From NCBI GenBank assembly GCA_003254905.1, contig QANU01006445.1, positions 1-64,000 of the forward strand: a stretch of 64,000 nucleotides of DNA, in the 5' to 3' direction. Of the stretch, positions 12,928 to 25,086 are shown piece after piece. Below the pieces are notes generated by a model. The model saw nothing but the letters and a program-made list of their open reading frames with translations. It was not told the DNA's origin and did no database searches. The position numbers and the translations under genes are program-made. The stretch is from Nissolia schottii. Taxonomy: Eukaryota > Streptophyta > Magnoliopsida > Fabales > Fabaceae. The stretch's first letter is position 1. Every line of letters starts with the position of its first letter.

Positions 12928-14021
12928 TATTGTTTGGTTAAACCTTTAACAAAAGATTATGGTTAACGAAAGATTCTGGTGGGAGAAGATTTCTGTTAAG
13001 GAAAGGTGCTGGCTAGGACAAGACTTAGTATTTAAGTTGTCCATTGTGATGCACCTCTCTTTACCTAGGAACCTCCCTAAGCATGGGATCTTAGTCTACC
13101 TATATTTTTCTAAGATAAAATATTTAATAAATAATAAGTCATGTTACGCTATCAGTATCAGTTAAAGGATTATGTTATGATGAGCATGCTATGTTATGCA
13201 TTTAAATTGTTTTCATAAGAGTATATCTAGGATAGAACTATAAGTCAGCGATAGTTTACGTTGACCCTACTATACCTTGTATGATCGTAAAGTAGAATAG
13301 GATTCATGTAAATTTAGGGCAAGACCGTATAGCCCGGACATGGCAGCCCGTGATGCCTAGTGTCATGTATCATGTCATGTAGATTAGGGTAAGACCGTAA
13401 AGCTCAAACATTTCAGAAACAACTAAACTGTAATGCTAAAAACGTCTACCTAGAGAATTCCCTACTGAATTATGTTTTCAAATGCTTTATATACTATTTA
13501 TTATTATCAGAACGCTTCATGCTAGTTATATGTTATATATTATATATTGCATCCGAATGTTATGTTTTCGAAGTGTCCCATGTTATCGTGCGGACGGCCA
13601 TTCGGTGAGACTCTTCCCAAATTTCTCACCCCTCAAACTCTCCCTCTAGTTACAGGTTACGAAGTGGAGTAGCGGTGCATGGAGTTTATGGTCAGTGCAA
13701 CGATGTTAGAATTCAAAAGTCATCAATTCACCTTGAGGTGAAGCTACCTATAGGAATTGTTAGTCTTATTTTTTTATATTTTAATCGAGTTATGTCTAAA
13801 GTGCTCCAGTTGTATACAGGTAGGATCTTCGAACTAGTCGCATATTTTATCATGTATATTATGTTTAATGTAAAAGAGTTTATGCTTATTCAAAAAAGGA
13901 AAGTCTTATTTGTTTTTAATTAAAGTTAAAGTGCATGTCTTTACGAAAAGCGTTCCTAAGAGGCTTCCATAAGGGAACTAGTCCCTTGTGTGTCAGTCAC
14001 ATTCTAAGTTGGGGCGTGACA
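12178..14021 (+). mobile_element. Gypsy LTR (LTR2), related to 18711-20296 in opposite orientation
   Basis: TG..CA termini (TGACCC..GTGACA). The block around 12290-12400 (AGTCCCACATCGG, a TATA-like element, then GTTAATTCACTC) aligns by eye with the reverse complement of 20060-20150. The region near 13900-14021 aligns with the reverse complement of 18711-18830. The body at 13300-13400 shares the repeated 'aagaccgta' and 'gcagcccgtg' motifs with 19330-19430. No matching 5-bp flank was found, and the sequence after the right end is not a clear primer site, so this copy may be recombinant or truncated. Confidence 0.6.
12893..12924. repeat. (AT)n microsatellite
   Basis: About 16 AT units inside LTR2. 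Confidence 0.9.
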
Positions 14022-14737
14022 TTATGGGGGAAGAAGGTATCCTTGGATCGTATGGCTATGGGTCAAGATGGTCTGGGCCTATCCGCGAACTTCCACTTTG
14101 GGTTGCCTCATCGGGCCTTGATATTGGGCATCCTAGGTCGAGTTCGGTACACAACCCCTAAGTTCGATTGCTATTGCAAAGGTGAGGGTTGAGCTTACCG
14201 AGATTAAGTCCGAGCACAAATGCCTTAATGGTAAATGCCAAAGGGTGTCGGCCATGAGCTCAATTCGAGCCCCTTACTCAAGTGTTTACTTTGTTGAGCT
14301 TACTTTGGCTCCAGCCCCTACCGAGCAGTCATACTCATTTAGACCAAGCTCCTCACTACGGCTCCAATCCTTACCTAGTAGCCTTGCTTGTTTAGGTCGA
14401 TCTCTTCAACTAATGACCTTTTAGTGGTTGCCTTTTGCATGGTAAATGCCAGCTGGAGAAACTGCGAGTGAGAAATCCCTCCACGTGTAAACACAAAGCC
14501 CCATTATGAGACATTTAACATGACAATAGTTATGATGGCATCCTAGACTATTTGAATCGTATATGCTCGTTCTAATTTGCTTAAATATAAACCTTTGGTT
14601 ATTTGGTGGTGAGATTGAGTGTGACCATTGAGACTTTGATTTCTAACCGTCAAATTACGATGGGAAGAGGGAGAGGCAAACTCTTAAAATAGGAGGAGAG
14701 AAGAAAAAAAGAAAACTTTTCTTACTTCCTCTTCTCC
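14022..14737 (+). mobile_element. Retrotransposon leader-like sequence upstream of gag remains
   Basis: GC-richer than its flanks and without a usable ORF. It ends in a purine-rich stretch (about 14657-14720) followed by a pyrimidine-rich leader just before the gag-like reading frame. Probably the LTR or leader of the element that supplied the gag fragment. Confidence 0.35.
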
Positions 14738-14884
14738 TTGTTTCTTGATAAAATTTCTTTAGCTCCCTTAGCCTTTATGAAGAACCTTTTCCAGTGCTTC
14801 CAAGTTCTTCCTATCCTCTCTTTTTCTTTGTCAGTTTTCTTGCACTTTCTTATTTCTTCCTTTACCTCATATTTTTACTGCGTC

Positions 14885-15430
14885 ATGTATAAGGAAATAG
14901 TGTCCAAGAGGACCAACGACGACTTTGACGTTGTTGGTAACAGAGAAGGTTTTGACCCTTACTCGTGGGTAGATGGCTCTGTTAGGTCCCAGGACTTCAT
15001 CTATGTAGATCATGAGTTGGTTCAACTCTTTCATCGAGCTCATCACCTGATTGCTGGTGATGAGAGAGGTCCATAGTGGTTATCCCCTGCTTTACCAGCG
15101 ATAGGGTTTGCAACTTGATCCAAAATAGGAAACTTTCTCTTGCCATTTTTTCTTATGATGTCTTCTTCTCTGACTTAGGGCTTTTTCTTCCCTATATCCC
15201 ATTTGAGATAGCGATTATGTGTCATCTAAACATTGATCCTTCTCAAATTCACCCAAACGGATAGGACTTTATACGTTCCTTTGAGGTGCTCATGAATCAC
15301 CTTAAGACTGAGCCACCAGTCAAAATTTTCTTCTTTTTCTTTCAAGCAAAAGGGGGAAACAAGAAAGTTTGGGTTTCCCTTAGCAACTTACCTTATAGTC
15401 AGCTGTTTGTGTCTTGTTTTAGCTCCTACA
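14885..15430 (+). pseudogene. Degenerate retrotransposon gag-like fragment
   Basis: Read from 14885, the translation includes a region with 'GFDPYSWVDGSV', then (after a frame change near 15075) 'FYLPYIPFE'-type and 'IHPNG' motifs, and after a stop at about 15262 'DFIRSFEVL' and 'KKVWVSLSNLPYS'. This order resembles the gag-like N-terminal proteins of plant Tat-type gypsy elements and the many 'putative plant transposon protein' entries. It has at least one in-frame stop and one frame change, so it is not functional. The family name rests on memory of motif order only. Confidence 0.45.
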
Positions 15431-15499
15431 ACTTACCTATAGGTGCGTCGACGGTGTGCCACATTAGCGGTCCGTCAATCGAGTCAGTTATGCTAACAT

Positions 15500-16530
15500 G
15501 TTTATTATTATTTAATTATTAATTATTCAAGTATCTATGTTAATTAACTATTCATATTCTTAGTAAATCACATGTTAGAACTAGGTAGAGACCTATGTAC
15601 TTGTTGTGTAAAATAAATGTATGTTTATATGCTTAGAACTGTTTAGTTAGGCTTAAGTAGCAACACCTATAGTATGACCATAGGATAATAGACTTTTCAT
15701 AACTAGTAGGCATAGAATCTAAATACATTGGTAATTGCTTTCAGTAATTAGACTATAATTAGATCATTCACCTTAATTCAATGATATCATAATCAGTTAT
15801 GAATGACAACCCTAGGATAGAAGGCTTATGTTTCAGCAACTTCAGTATGTTATGGTTTCAGCATACCCATAGTGTTCTCAATATGATATGGGTTCAACAT
15901 ACCAACAGTATTATCAGTATAACATGGGTTCAACGTACTAACAATATTCTCAATATAATATGGGTTCAACGTACCCACAATGATACAATATTCATTACGG
16001 TTCCAGCACACCCAGATCGTGAGGATTTATCCTGGTAAAGCAAGGTCAAGCTCACCCTCCCTTGACCGAGGGTCGAGAGGTATCTCTCCTCGCCCCTTCC
16101 ATTGGAGACGGGCAATATTACACAACAATTATATCAATTTAGTTATTCATCAGTAATATTCCTATCAATATTATAATATGTGAACTATTTTTGCATTTAT
16201 CTTTTGTTATATGTGTTAAATGGTAGTATATGTTATGTGTATGGTGCCAGGTACCCACCACTGATTTGACAACTTACTTTTCCGTCACATTATTTTTTAG
16301 ATACAGTTGAGGATAGTGATAACGTTCCCCTCATCCTGTAGCAACGACGTCCAACGTCAGTGGTGAGCTCTGTTTTGCAGTGGGGTCAACCTTATGTTAT
16401 TTTCTTCTGTTAGGATTGTTCTAGATGACTTAGGCAAGGTCCCGCATTATCAGACAATAGCATCAACATTATTAATGTATTATTATTGTTGTTGTTGTTA
16501 AATGCAAGGGTCCACTGAGTCTTAACAATG
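15500..16530 (+). mobile_element. Gypsy LTR fragment
   Basis: Parts of it (such as 'aattagatcatt' near 15755 and the GGTTCAGCGTAC-like repeats) resemble the LTR at 62034-64000. It contains a 36-bp tandem repeat. The ends were not found. It probably interrupts or follows the gag fragment. Confidence 0.4.
15852..16018 (+). repeat. 36-bp tandem repeat, about 4.5 copies
   Basis: Units start at 15852, 15888, 15924, 15960 and (slightly shifted) 15997, each opening with a form of ATGGGTTCAACGTACC. The period is a multiple of three, which creates a 12-residue repeat in the spurious ORF 15799-16038. Confidence 0.85.
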
Positions 16531-16639
16531 CTCAGCTTGCTCATTGCTACACCCTGTTAAAACCTCTCATTGAAAAAACTCAATGGGACAAAAACCAGGG
16601 TTAGGAAAGAGTCTACCTGTGCTGAGAAATTTAAGGTTA

Positions 16640-17905
16640 CAAGTGATTCAACTAAAATATTTTTTAAGCGAGGACGCATTCCATGTCCTCAGTAGTCTTC
16701 TGCCTCTTACCTTCCAAGTGACTCTGTAAGGCCTTTCCCAGTTTGAGATGAGCTTTTCTTCTTCCTTAGACTTTCTCTGGGGTTCTACCTTGCAGAGGAT
16801 GAAGTCTCATTCATCAAAGCTTCTTGGTTACAAATTGCGATTGTATTTTTGAGCTATTAGGACTTTGGCAGATGTCTCCCAAATTCTTGCTCTTTATCTG
16901 TCTTCTTTGACAAGATCAAGCTTTGCAAGACGGATTTGATTGTTGGCAGCCTCATTGAAGGCCATCCTTCTCCAACTTGGTTCGTCGATCTCTACTAGGA
17001 TAATGGCCTTTGCCTCGAAGACTAGGCGGTGTGAGGTATCTTTTTTTGTACTTTGAGGAGTTGTATGATATGACCTCAGGATTTTGCGGAGCTCATCTAG
17101 CTAGAGCCCCTTGACTCTTTCTAACCTATTTTCTAAGACCTGGAGAATGATCTTGTTTGTTTCTTCTGCGAATCTATTTGTTTAAGGGTTCTCGATTGAT
17201 ATGTATAGTTTTTGGATTTCGAGATATTCACAGTGTACTTTAACTTATCGATCCACGAATTGAGTGCCATTATCGTTGAATAGCTTAGTTGGAATGCCAT
17301 ATCTAGAGATGATTCTCTTGGAGATGAAGTAGAAAACCTTTTCAGTGTTGATGGTTACTAAGGACTTTGCCTCAATCCATTTGGTGAAGTAGTTGATTGC
17401 CACTAGTATCCATTTGACTTGGCCCTTTCCTTTAGGGAATGGTCCGAGGATGTTTATCCCCCATATGTTGAAAGGATAGAGAACATTCGAGATGTGAAGC
17501 TTTTCTGGCGGTGTCGGGTGTGTTTGGGTGAAACGCTGACACGTGTCACATTTTCTCACTCTTCATGGTCGACCAATAGTAGCCATCTTGGAAGACTTTG
17601 GAGGCTAAAGTTTATCTTCCAATGTAGGTATCACAGGTGCCTTGGTAGAGTTGTTTCATGACAAAAAGGGCTTCCTCTACTTCTAAGCATCTCAGGAGTT
17701 GGTATGTGAACCTTCTTCAGAACATAATTCCTCTAATGATAGCATAAAAACTCATGGATCTTTGGATGCTTTGGGCAACCTTTGTGTCTTCTGGTAGGAA
17801 TCCATCCTCGAGGTATGCTTTGATGGGGTATTGCCAGCAATTTTGGTCTATTATGGTGGCATTGACCTCGACCTTCTCTGTGCTAGGATTATCAAGCACC
17901 TCTTA
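16640..17905 (-). pseudogene. Ty3/gypsy integrase, degenerate
   Basis: Minus-strand translations show the integrase zinc-finger end (CDTCQRF) and the core 'YPFNIWGINILGPFPKGKGQ', 'YFTKWIEAKSL', 'SRYGIPTKLFNDNGTQF' at 17559-17245. The aspartate normally found in the G-x-D-I-L-G-P motif reads as asparagine, while the second acidic site (DNGTQF) is kept. The upstream linker (17899-17717) matches the usual segment between RNase H and integrase, and the region down to about 16640 looks like the integrase C-terminus. Several stops break the frame, so this is a relic. It continues the pol from 21017 downwards. Confidence 0.75.
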
Positions 17906-18019
17906 GATAACAGACTTGTTGTTTCCTAAGGACCTACATCTTTCTAGATGTAAGAGGATGTCTGCTCTAGTATTCTCCTCTCGAGGAATATGCTCAATCT
18001 AACAGTGCTCGAATGTGCT

Positions 18020-18710
18020 AATCAAGCGTTGAACCTTGTCGAGGTACTTCGCCAAGTTTGGCTGTCTAGTCTAGAATTCACCCTTTGCTTGCCTAATGAT
18101 GAGTTGAGAGTCACTCTTGACTATTATTCTCTTGGAATTGAACTCTTGGGCTAGCTTTAGCCTTACGATGAAGGCTTCATACTCGGCTAAATTGTTACTG
18201 AATGCAAAATAGAGTGATTTCTCGATCATGATCTAGTTTGTTCCTCCTAGGATAATTCTTGTCCCGCTGCCCTTGACATTGGAGGAGCCATCAACAAAAA
18301 GATTCCAGGAAATGGGGCTTTTGGCTTCTTCTTGTTATTGTAACTCGGCAATAAAGTCAGTTATTGCTTGTGCCATGATGGGACCTCGGGGTTGGTATTC
18401 AATGCTGAATTCTAAGAGCTCGACTGATCACTTGATCATTTGACATGCCAACTCTGGCTTGCTGAGCACTTGGCGGATAGGGAACTCAGTCTTTACAATG
18501 ATGTGATAGCTTTAGAAGTATTGCCTTAACTTCTATGATGTGACCACAAGCATGAAGGCTAGCCTCTCAATCCATTGGTACCTAACCTCAAGTCCGTACA
18601 AGATTTTGATCGCATAGTATACAAGCTTTTGTATCCCTTCTTCCTCTTGGATGAGGACTGGGCTGATTGCCTTCTCAGTTATTGACAAATAGACATAAAA
18701 CGGGTACCCG
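18020..18710 (-). pseudogene. Ty3/gypsy RNase H, degenerate
   Basis: On the minus strand the segment from 18705 reads 'YPFYVYLSITEKAISPVLIQ' and then the 'YYAIKILYGLEVRYQ' stretch typical of the connection between reverse transcriptase and RNase H. Lower down are 'EYQPRGPIMAQAITDFIAEL' and the catalytic-type 'FVDGSSNVKGSG', then 'IIVKSDSQLIIRQAKGEF'. Stops and frame changes occur throughout. The homology begins exactly at the edge of the LTR insertion (18711). Confidence 0.75.
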
Positions 18711-20296
18711 TGTAACAACCCAAAATTTGTTACCAGCACGCAAAGGACCAATTCCCTTACGAAAGTATTTTAGGAACGCTTTCATGAAAACATGCATTTT
18801 AACTTTAATTAAAACATATAATTTTTTTTAATAAACATAAACTCTTTATAATAAATACAAGTATACATGTAAAATACGCGACTAGTCCGAAGATCTTGCT
18901 TGTATACAATTGGAGCACTGTAGACACCGACTCGATTACAAATTAAAATAAAGTATAACATGGTCCTATGGATAGTTTTACCTCAAGGTGACTGCTGACT
19001 CAAGAATCCTAACGTCGCTGCGACTTATCATGATCTCCATGTACTGTTGCATCTACATCCTAACCTGCAACTAGAGGGGGAAGTTGAGGGGTGAGAACTC
19101 TAGGGAGAGCCTCAGTGAACGAGCGATTACTCATGGCACCCACGAGACGTTTCGAAACATGGACATACATATGCAATACATAATAATACTATATAAACAA
19201 AAATATAATAATAATAATAATGATAATAATAATAATAATAAAGCTTTAGTAAAAATATTTAAAACAAATGAGAGTTAGGGAGGTATCTAGATAAATAAAT
19301 TTAAGCATTACGGTTTAGTTGTTCTTATTAATGTTTGGATTTTACGGTCTTGCCCTAATCTACATGATACATGACATTGGGCCTCACGGGCTGCTATGTC
19401 CCGGCTTCACGGTCTCGCCCTAATTATTCTATATCCCTGAAACCTAATCTACATTACTATTGTACAAGGTATATCGGAGCCAACGTAGGTTGTCGCTGAT
19501 TTATAGTTCTATCATAGATATAACTTCCATAAAAACAATTTAAATAAAATAATATAATCATGATAAATGATAACTAATAGCTGACATAACTGATAATTTG
19601 AAATAACTGAAATAACTAACATTTGGAATCCATGAACATACATATGCAACATGATGATCTTTATGCAATAAAACAATGGTCTCATGGCGGTTCTAAAAAG
19701 GTTTTCATGATTTTCTAAAATACTTTCGTAACAATTTTGTAATGTTCTTAAATAAAATGTTTCATAAATCTTTTCGTGAATCCTTATTTTCTACAAATGC
19801 TTAAAATATGCATGAGCATAGAATAATGGCTAAAATAAGTTATGAACAACAACCCACTCACCTGGAGTACCTGAAAACTGACTATAGTCCTTCACGAGCT
19901 CTATAGGAACTCAAACGACACCGTGAATGACTCGGAACACCCTAATGGCATAACGCTAACATCCTATGTAAAGGCACTATTTCCCCACAAACAAAAATAT
20001 TAACTAGAGCTCAAGAGAAAGTTCACGCTCAAAGCATAACCTTCATGGCTCTTTGAGTGAATTAACAAGTAAAAACACTCAAAGGAGGCTTCTATTTATA
20101 GGGAAGCTCAAGACCCCCTCCATACACACTATTCGATGTGGGACTTCACCTGTGTGCTGCAGCAGAGCGTTGGGAGCTCTGCAACATTCATTTGTTTCCT
20201 TTTTTTTCTATGGGTCACTACAACGATGGCCTACTGCAGGTTACTTTAAACACTTTATCCTACAATTTAAGATCACTGAACCTACAGGTCATCACA
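18711..20296 (-). mobile_element. Solo gypsy LTR (LTR1), 1586 bp, nested in gypsy pol
   Basis: Minus-strand LTR reading TGTGATGACC at 20296 to TTGTTACA at 18711. A minus-strand TATA box (CCTATAAATAGAAG) lies at about 20088-20101. The flanks are ACCCG (18706-18710) and ACCCA (20297-20301), a 5-bp target duplication with one change. Removing the LTR and one flank copy brings the host pol reading frames on either side together. It is related to LTR2 (12178-14021). It holds an (AAT)n tract at 19205-19243. Confidence 0.85.
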
Positions 20297-21030
20297 ACCC
20301 AACCTTGGGCTTTGAGAGAATTGGTGAAGTCGTCAGGAACCTTTTGGGGTTCTGAAAGGATTTTTTCACACTTTGTCGAACACTGGAAAGTTGTGTTCTT
20401 TCTTAGCAAGTTAAAAAAAGGGGCAGGACTTTCTGCTACGTTGGATAGGAATTGGGCTAGCACAATGACGCTCCCTACTAGCGACTGGACCTCTCTCATG
20501 TTTCTTGGGCTTTCCATCTCCAAGATGGCTCTGCACTGATCGAGATTCAACTCAATCCCTCTATTGGAGAGCATGAAACCAAGGAACTTCCCACCCTTCA
20601 CCCTAAAAGAAAAATTTATCGGGTTGAGATACATGTGTGTTTTCTCACCTGAGCAAAGATTTCCTCGAAAATGGCAATGTGATCGCCACCTTTGCCCGTC
20701 TTGGCTACAATGTCATCATTGTAAACCACCATGATTTAACCAATCTGGTGCTGAAAGACCTTGTTCATGAGGCATTAGTAGGTAGCTCCAACATTTTTGA
20801 GACCAAAGGACATTACTTGGTAATAGTAATTAGCATCTTCTGTTATGAAAGCCATCATTTCACCGTCTACCGAGTTCGTTTTAATCTTGTTGTATCCTGA
20901 ATATGCATCCATAAATGACAAGAGCTCACATCCTGATGCTCTATCGACCAACATGTCAATGTTGGAAAGAAGATAGGCATCCTTAGGACACGCTTTGTTC
21001 AAGTCCAAGAAGTCCACTCACATAAAAGAG
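20297..21030 (-). pseudogene. Ty3/gypsy reverse transcriptase, degenerate and 5'-truncated
   Basis: From 21017 downwards the minus strand reads 'FLDLNKACPKDAYLLSNID', 'LLSFMDAYSGYNKIKTN', 'AFITEDANYYYQVMSFGLKN', then the catalytic-site region 'VVYNDDIV' near 20730-20707, and 'GKFLGFMLSNRGIELNLDQC', 'AILEMESPRNMREVQSLVG' at 20634-20400. This is the order of the palm and thumb of a Ty3/gypsy reverse transcriptase, most like the Tat/Ogre group. Homology stops near 21030, so gag, protease and the RT N-terminus are missing. Frame changes near 20640-20770 and 20340 show it is dead. Confidence 0.8.
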
Positions 21031-22080
21031 TTTAACAATTTTTGAATCTAATAAAAGGTATTTCCTATAATTATATATGTTCAAACGTGAGACACCGATC
21101 TCTTCTTTGCTTTTGTTTCTAATTTTGATTATGATTTTAAGGAAGAACTTTTAAAAATGTTGGTATTTCTCGCTCATGTAAAATTTCTTAGTTAGAAAAT
21201 TATTGATTTTATTTCATTAGCTATTACTTAGTGAGCAAGTTGGCCTGGTGGGTCAATGACATACACACTGATAGCATTGTGGTGTGCTGTGGTTATTACC
21301 AAGTGAGAGAGAGATTAGTTCTATTTATGAGACATGATGTACAAGGGATCTAAGTTGGTTTGAGCTCAAACTTTTAGTATTATTGTACGATTAAGTTATT
21401 TCTCTATAGTAAAATAGGCTCTTTTTGGTGGACATAGACAGGATTTTGCCAAACCATGTTCATCGCTGTGTGCACTCTTGTGTTTCTTCAGTTTTTCTTT
21501 CCATTGTTCATGCTTTATATTTTCGTAGTAATCGTCCATGATTGTTTGAGGTCAAACCGCTGCGTGTTTTTCTCAACAAATGCTTATCCAAACAAGTTGA
21601 ATGTTTTGAAAAATTGAAAAAACTTTTATTTATATTTTCTCAATTAGTGTTGATCGAAGGTCACTCGTCAATAAAGTCTTCCTGGATTAAAGATCTTCTT
21701 ATAGGGGTGGGCATCTCTCAGCGAATTTTTTTTATAGGGGTGGGGATCTCTCAGCAAAGGTTTTTTGTTTTTTTTTTATTCACATGGTTCGAACTCAAAA
21801 CTAGTGGTAAAGAGATAAGGCTAAACACCACATTGATCAACCCTAAATTGTTATTAACATAATTGGTAAAAATGTAAGTTAACCTAATGATAAAACAAAC
21901 TTGTTTGGGTCAAAATATTTAAGCATATTGGGCCAATCCAACAAATTAGGCTAGACCAATTGTGCCTATATTTTTGGGCCAAGTCACCCTAAAAGTATAA
22001 AAAGAATCCTATTTTAAATTCTTTTGAGATCAACCAGGATGATCCTATTTTCAACGAGTAGCAACAACTCTCTAGTCACT
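21031..22080. other. Intergenic, nothing recognised
   Basis: AT-rich. The ORF at 21542-21862 contains a local duplication ('ataggggtgggcatctctcag' type, at about 21702 and 21735) and matches nothing I know. No RNA gene seen. Confidence 0.35.
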
Positions 22081-22089
22081 CTTTGCATC

Positions 22090-22285
22090 CACCGTACCAT
22101 ATTATAGTATAGAGAAATTCTTTGTAAACAATAAAAGTGGACAATTATACATAAATAACATACAAAATATAATAAGAAGACAAAATTATTATATAGTACA
22201 ACAAGTACGTGGGACCCATGTGTAATTAAAAGTTACAATATTTTATACGTTGTCCATACTTTGTTATCCATATAGTATAACCCTA
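22090..22285. mobile_element. Possible MITE with imperfect inverted ends
   Basis: The left end (a 'tatagtatag' start, then aacaataaaagtggacaa) and the reverse complement of the right end (aacaaagtatggacaac) are similar, with about 100 bases between. 'tatagtata' occurs just outside or at both ends. The match is imperfect. Confidence 0.3.
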
Positions 22286-22923
22286 CAGTAGAATAATACA
22301 GTAATAATTAATAGTTTTGGGGATTGGATCTCTGCATCCTTCACCTGGTGTGTGTGCATCGAATTTCCAAGTCTTTATTGACAAATAATAGTATTTGTGA
22401 AAGGAATTAAAAATAGTCCACGTGATATGAACAACAATTCATGCTACAAGAAGGCCAACAAATTATTGAAAAAATAAATTCGAATATTCGTTGGTACAAC
22501 AACAAAACGCGGTTTCTGCCAATTCGTGCTTTTAAAAATGGTTGTAGCAAAGTATCTGCGTGATCCGATCTAGAGCTAAACGGTAGATATATTGATTCCC
22601 ACTTATTATGTTGGAGCATTGCATTATATCAGAGTTTGTCTTCAAGGAAGGTCACAAGGACAGATACCTAACCAAGCAAGTGGATATTATTGTGGAACCC
22701 TGTATTAACAAACATTATAAATTAAATTTATTGATAAACTAATGAAGGCATAAAACTAAATGGTGTTCAAAATTTCAAGGGAAAAGAGTGTTCTTTTCAA
22801 GGTAAAAAGACTAAAGAGAAATGTGAAATAATTTTGGCACCATATAAAGTGATAGGAACAGGGCACTCAACACTCAAAAATAAAAGAGAATGAAAGATAT
22901 CGAGACGAAAGATGGGGGTGGGG

Positions 22924-23280
22924 GAGGAAGTACCTGATGGTTTACAATTTCACATGCATTCAAAATGTCTCTAGTTTTTTAGTTTTAAAGGGTTTAAATA
23001 TCAATACTTAAAAGAAATTATTAGACATTAATGAATCGTCAAGTAAGAGTGCACTCTGTTTACTTATTTAGTGATATTTCAATTTCAAGTAAAGGGAGGA
23101 AGGACATGATGGTTCACAACTTCACATGTATACTTTTGTGAGTATGCATTCAAAATGTCTATAGTGTTAAAGGGTTCAAATATTAATACTTAAAAGAAAT
23201 TATTAGGCCCTACTGAACAGTCGAGTAAGAGTGTGCTATGATTACTTGTTCAATGATATTTCACCTTCAAGTAGTAATTA
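22924..23280 (+). repeat. Tandem duplication, about 173-bp unit
   Basis: Copy 1 begins 'gaggaagtacctgatggt' at 22924 and copy 2 begins 'gaggaaggacatgatggt' at 23097. Both continue through 'cattcaaaatgtct', 'acttaaaagaaattatta' and 'gagtgc/gagtgtgct'. Visibly diverged, so not recent. Confidence 0.75.
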
Positions 23281-23529
23281 ATGGTGAATCATTTTAAAAT
23301 TAAAATATCATTTTACAAGTAATATGAGTACAATGTATTTACTTGATGGTTTATGAACACCAAATAATTTCATTAAGATAAACATAAAAAAAATGAAAAA
23401 AAAAGTGTGGCTGAAAGGAACTTTTCTATAAGAAAAAAAAACATCTAGACCAACTAGCATATCATTAACATTAAGAGAAATAATATTTGTATTACTTCTA
23501 TGAACATTTAAAGGATATCTTGATACGTC

Positions 23530-25086
23530 TTTTATAAGTGTTTTGTATTGAGAAACTCTCCCAGCTTATTTATGCAGCAGTTGAAGATGGTTTGTGGAAG
23601 TCTACCTCCCTTAGTAGAGGAGGTCCTAAGATCTCGCATCTTTGTTTTGCGGACGACTTATTCTTGTTTACGGAAGCTTCCTTAGATCAAGTTGATATTA
23701 TTAAACATTGCTTGCAGATATTCTGTAATAGTTATGGGCAAAAGTTGAGTTTGGAGAAAACAAAAATCTTCTTTTCTCGAATGTGAATCATAATCGGGCT
23801 AAGGAGATTGCGGATAATTTGGACTTCTCTCTCTCTCATGATCTCAAGAAGTATCTTGGCATTCCTCTTCTTCATAAGCGAGTTACCAAACATTCTTTTA
23901 GTAGCTTAACTGATAAGCTATGCCAACGTCAGTTGAGCTGGAAAGCTTTTTCCCTCTCTTTGGTGGGTAGATTGACGCGTTGCAAATCTGTTATTGAAGC
24001 AAACCCCTCATATACTATGCAGACTTGTTTCTTCCCGATGCAAATTTGTGATTTCATTGATAAAACTCATCAAATTTTCCTCTGGGGTTCTGTTGAGGGG
24101 AGTCACCTCTTGAGTCTAGTTTCTTGGGACTCTGTCTGCAAACCGAAACTTGAAGGCGGGCTCAGTCTCCGTCAAGCTCAGATCTCTAATATAGCTTTCT
24201 TGGCGAAGCTTGGCTAGGGACTCATTACTAAGAAGGATTCTCTCTGGACCCAAGTCTTGAGGGGTAAATACAAGTGTGGGGATAGTATCATTCCTGAGGT
24301 GAAGCCAAAGATTAGCCAATTAAACGTCTAGAAAGGTATTACAAAGTCTTTGGCGAGTGGGCAATGGGAACACCATCAATTTTTGGAAAGATCATTGGAT
24401 TTCTAGATACCCTTTGCTGGAGGCCCATGCATTAGCTTCTTTATCCAATTCTGACCTTGCTCTCCCTGTGTCCCATTTTGTGGAGGTCAAAGGTAAATGG
24501 GATTGGGCTTGCATTTGTACTCTCCTGTCTGGTATCATTTGTAATCTGGTGGCAGTAATCCATCCCCCTTCCCCTAGTCTAGGTGATGATTATGTTGCTT
24601 GCGGAGGTTTGATCAGGGGTGAGGCAGGGAGTTTCATTACAGGTTTCTCCGCAAAATTGGGTATGACTTCCATTACCCTAGCAAAGCTCTGGGGTATCTT
24701 ACATGTGCTAACTGCTACTTGGCGTGGTGGCTTCCCGCAGGTGCGGGTAGAGTGCGACTCTCAAATTACTATTAAGTTAATCCAATCTTACCATAATCAT
24801 CTGCATCCGGCTTTTACCATCATAGCTTGTATTCGCACTCTGTTAGCTAAGGGTTGGGTGGTGCATCTACAACATGTTTTTAGGGGAAGCTAACCGTTGC
24901 TAATAGTCTTGCTTATCTAAGCCATAGTCTCACTTCTTTTGAGGTCTCCTAGTTTGATATATCTCCTGCAGCTGCTCACACGTTACTTTTGAGTGATTTG
25001 ATGTAGATTGCGTGACCCCGTAGGGGCTAGTGTTTTTCCTTGTTTGGGCTTCAGCCCCATTGTCTATCAATAAATATTGATTGAAA
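23530..25086 (+). pseudogene. LINE (L1-type) relic: RT C-terminal half, zf-RVT remnant and RNase H
   Basis: From 23538 the translation gives 'SRGGPKISHLCFADDLFLF', with the FADD catalytic motif of non-LTR reverse transcriptase. After a stop at 23784 follow 'LKKYLGIPLLHKRV', 'KLCQRQLSWKAFSLSLVGRL' and 'FLWGSVEGSHLLSLVSWDSV', the usual thumb and linker. A stop at 24217 is followed in another frame by 'NGNTINFWKDHWI' at 24357, then a jump to an RNase H domain ('ACGGLIRGEAGSFITGFS', 'LWGILHVLTATWRGGF', 'VRVECDSQITIKLIQ') ending about 24893. The 3' UTR has a GC-rich 'gaccccgtaggggctagtg' block and ends with AATAAATATTGATTG near 25085. 5' truncation, three or more stops and an internal deletion near 24535 show it is inactive. 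Confidence 0.8.

Noticed and set aside
15799..16038. ORF with 12-residue repeats
   Set aside because: A by-product of the 36-bp tandem repeat in an LTR; no start context or domain.
23538..24893. LINE ORFs as host reverse transcriptase genes
   Set aside because: Broken by several stops and a deletion, and 5'-truncated; a transposon relic.
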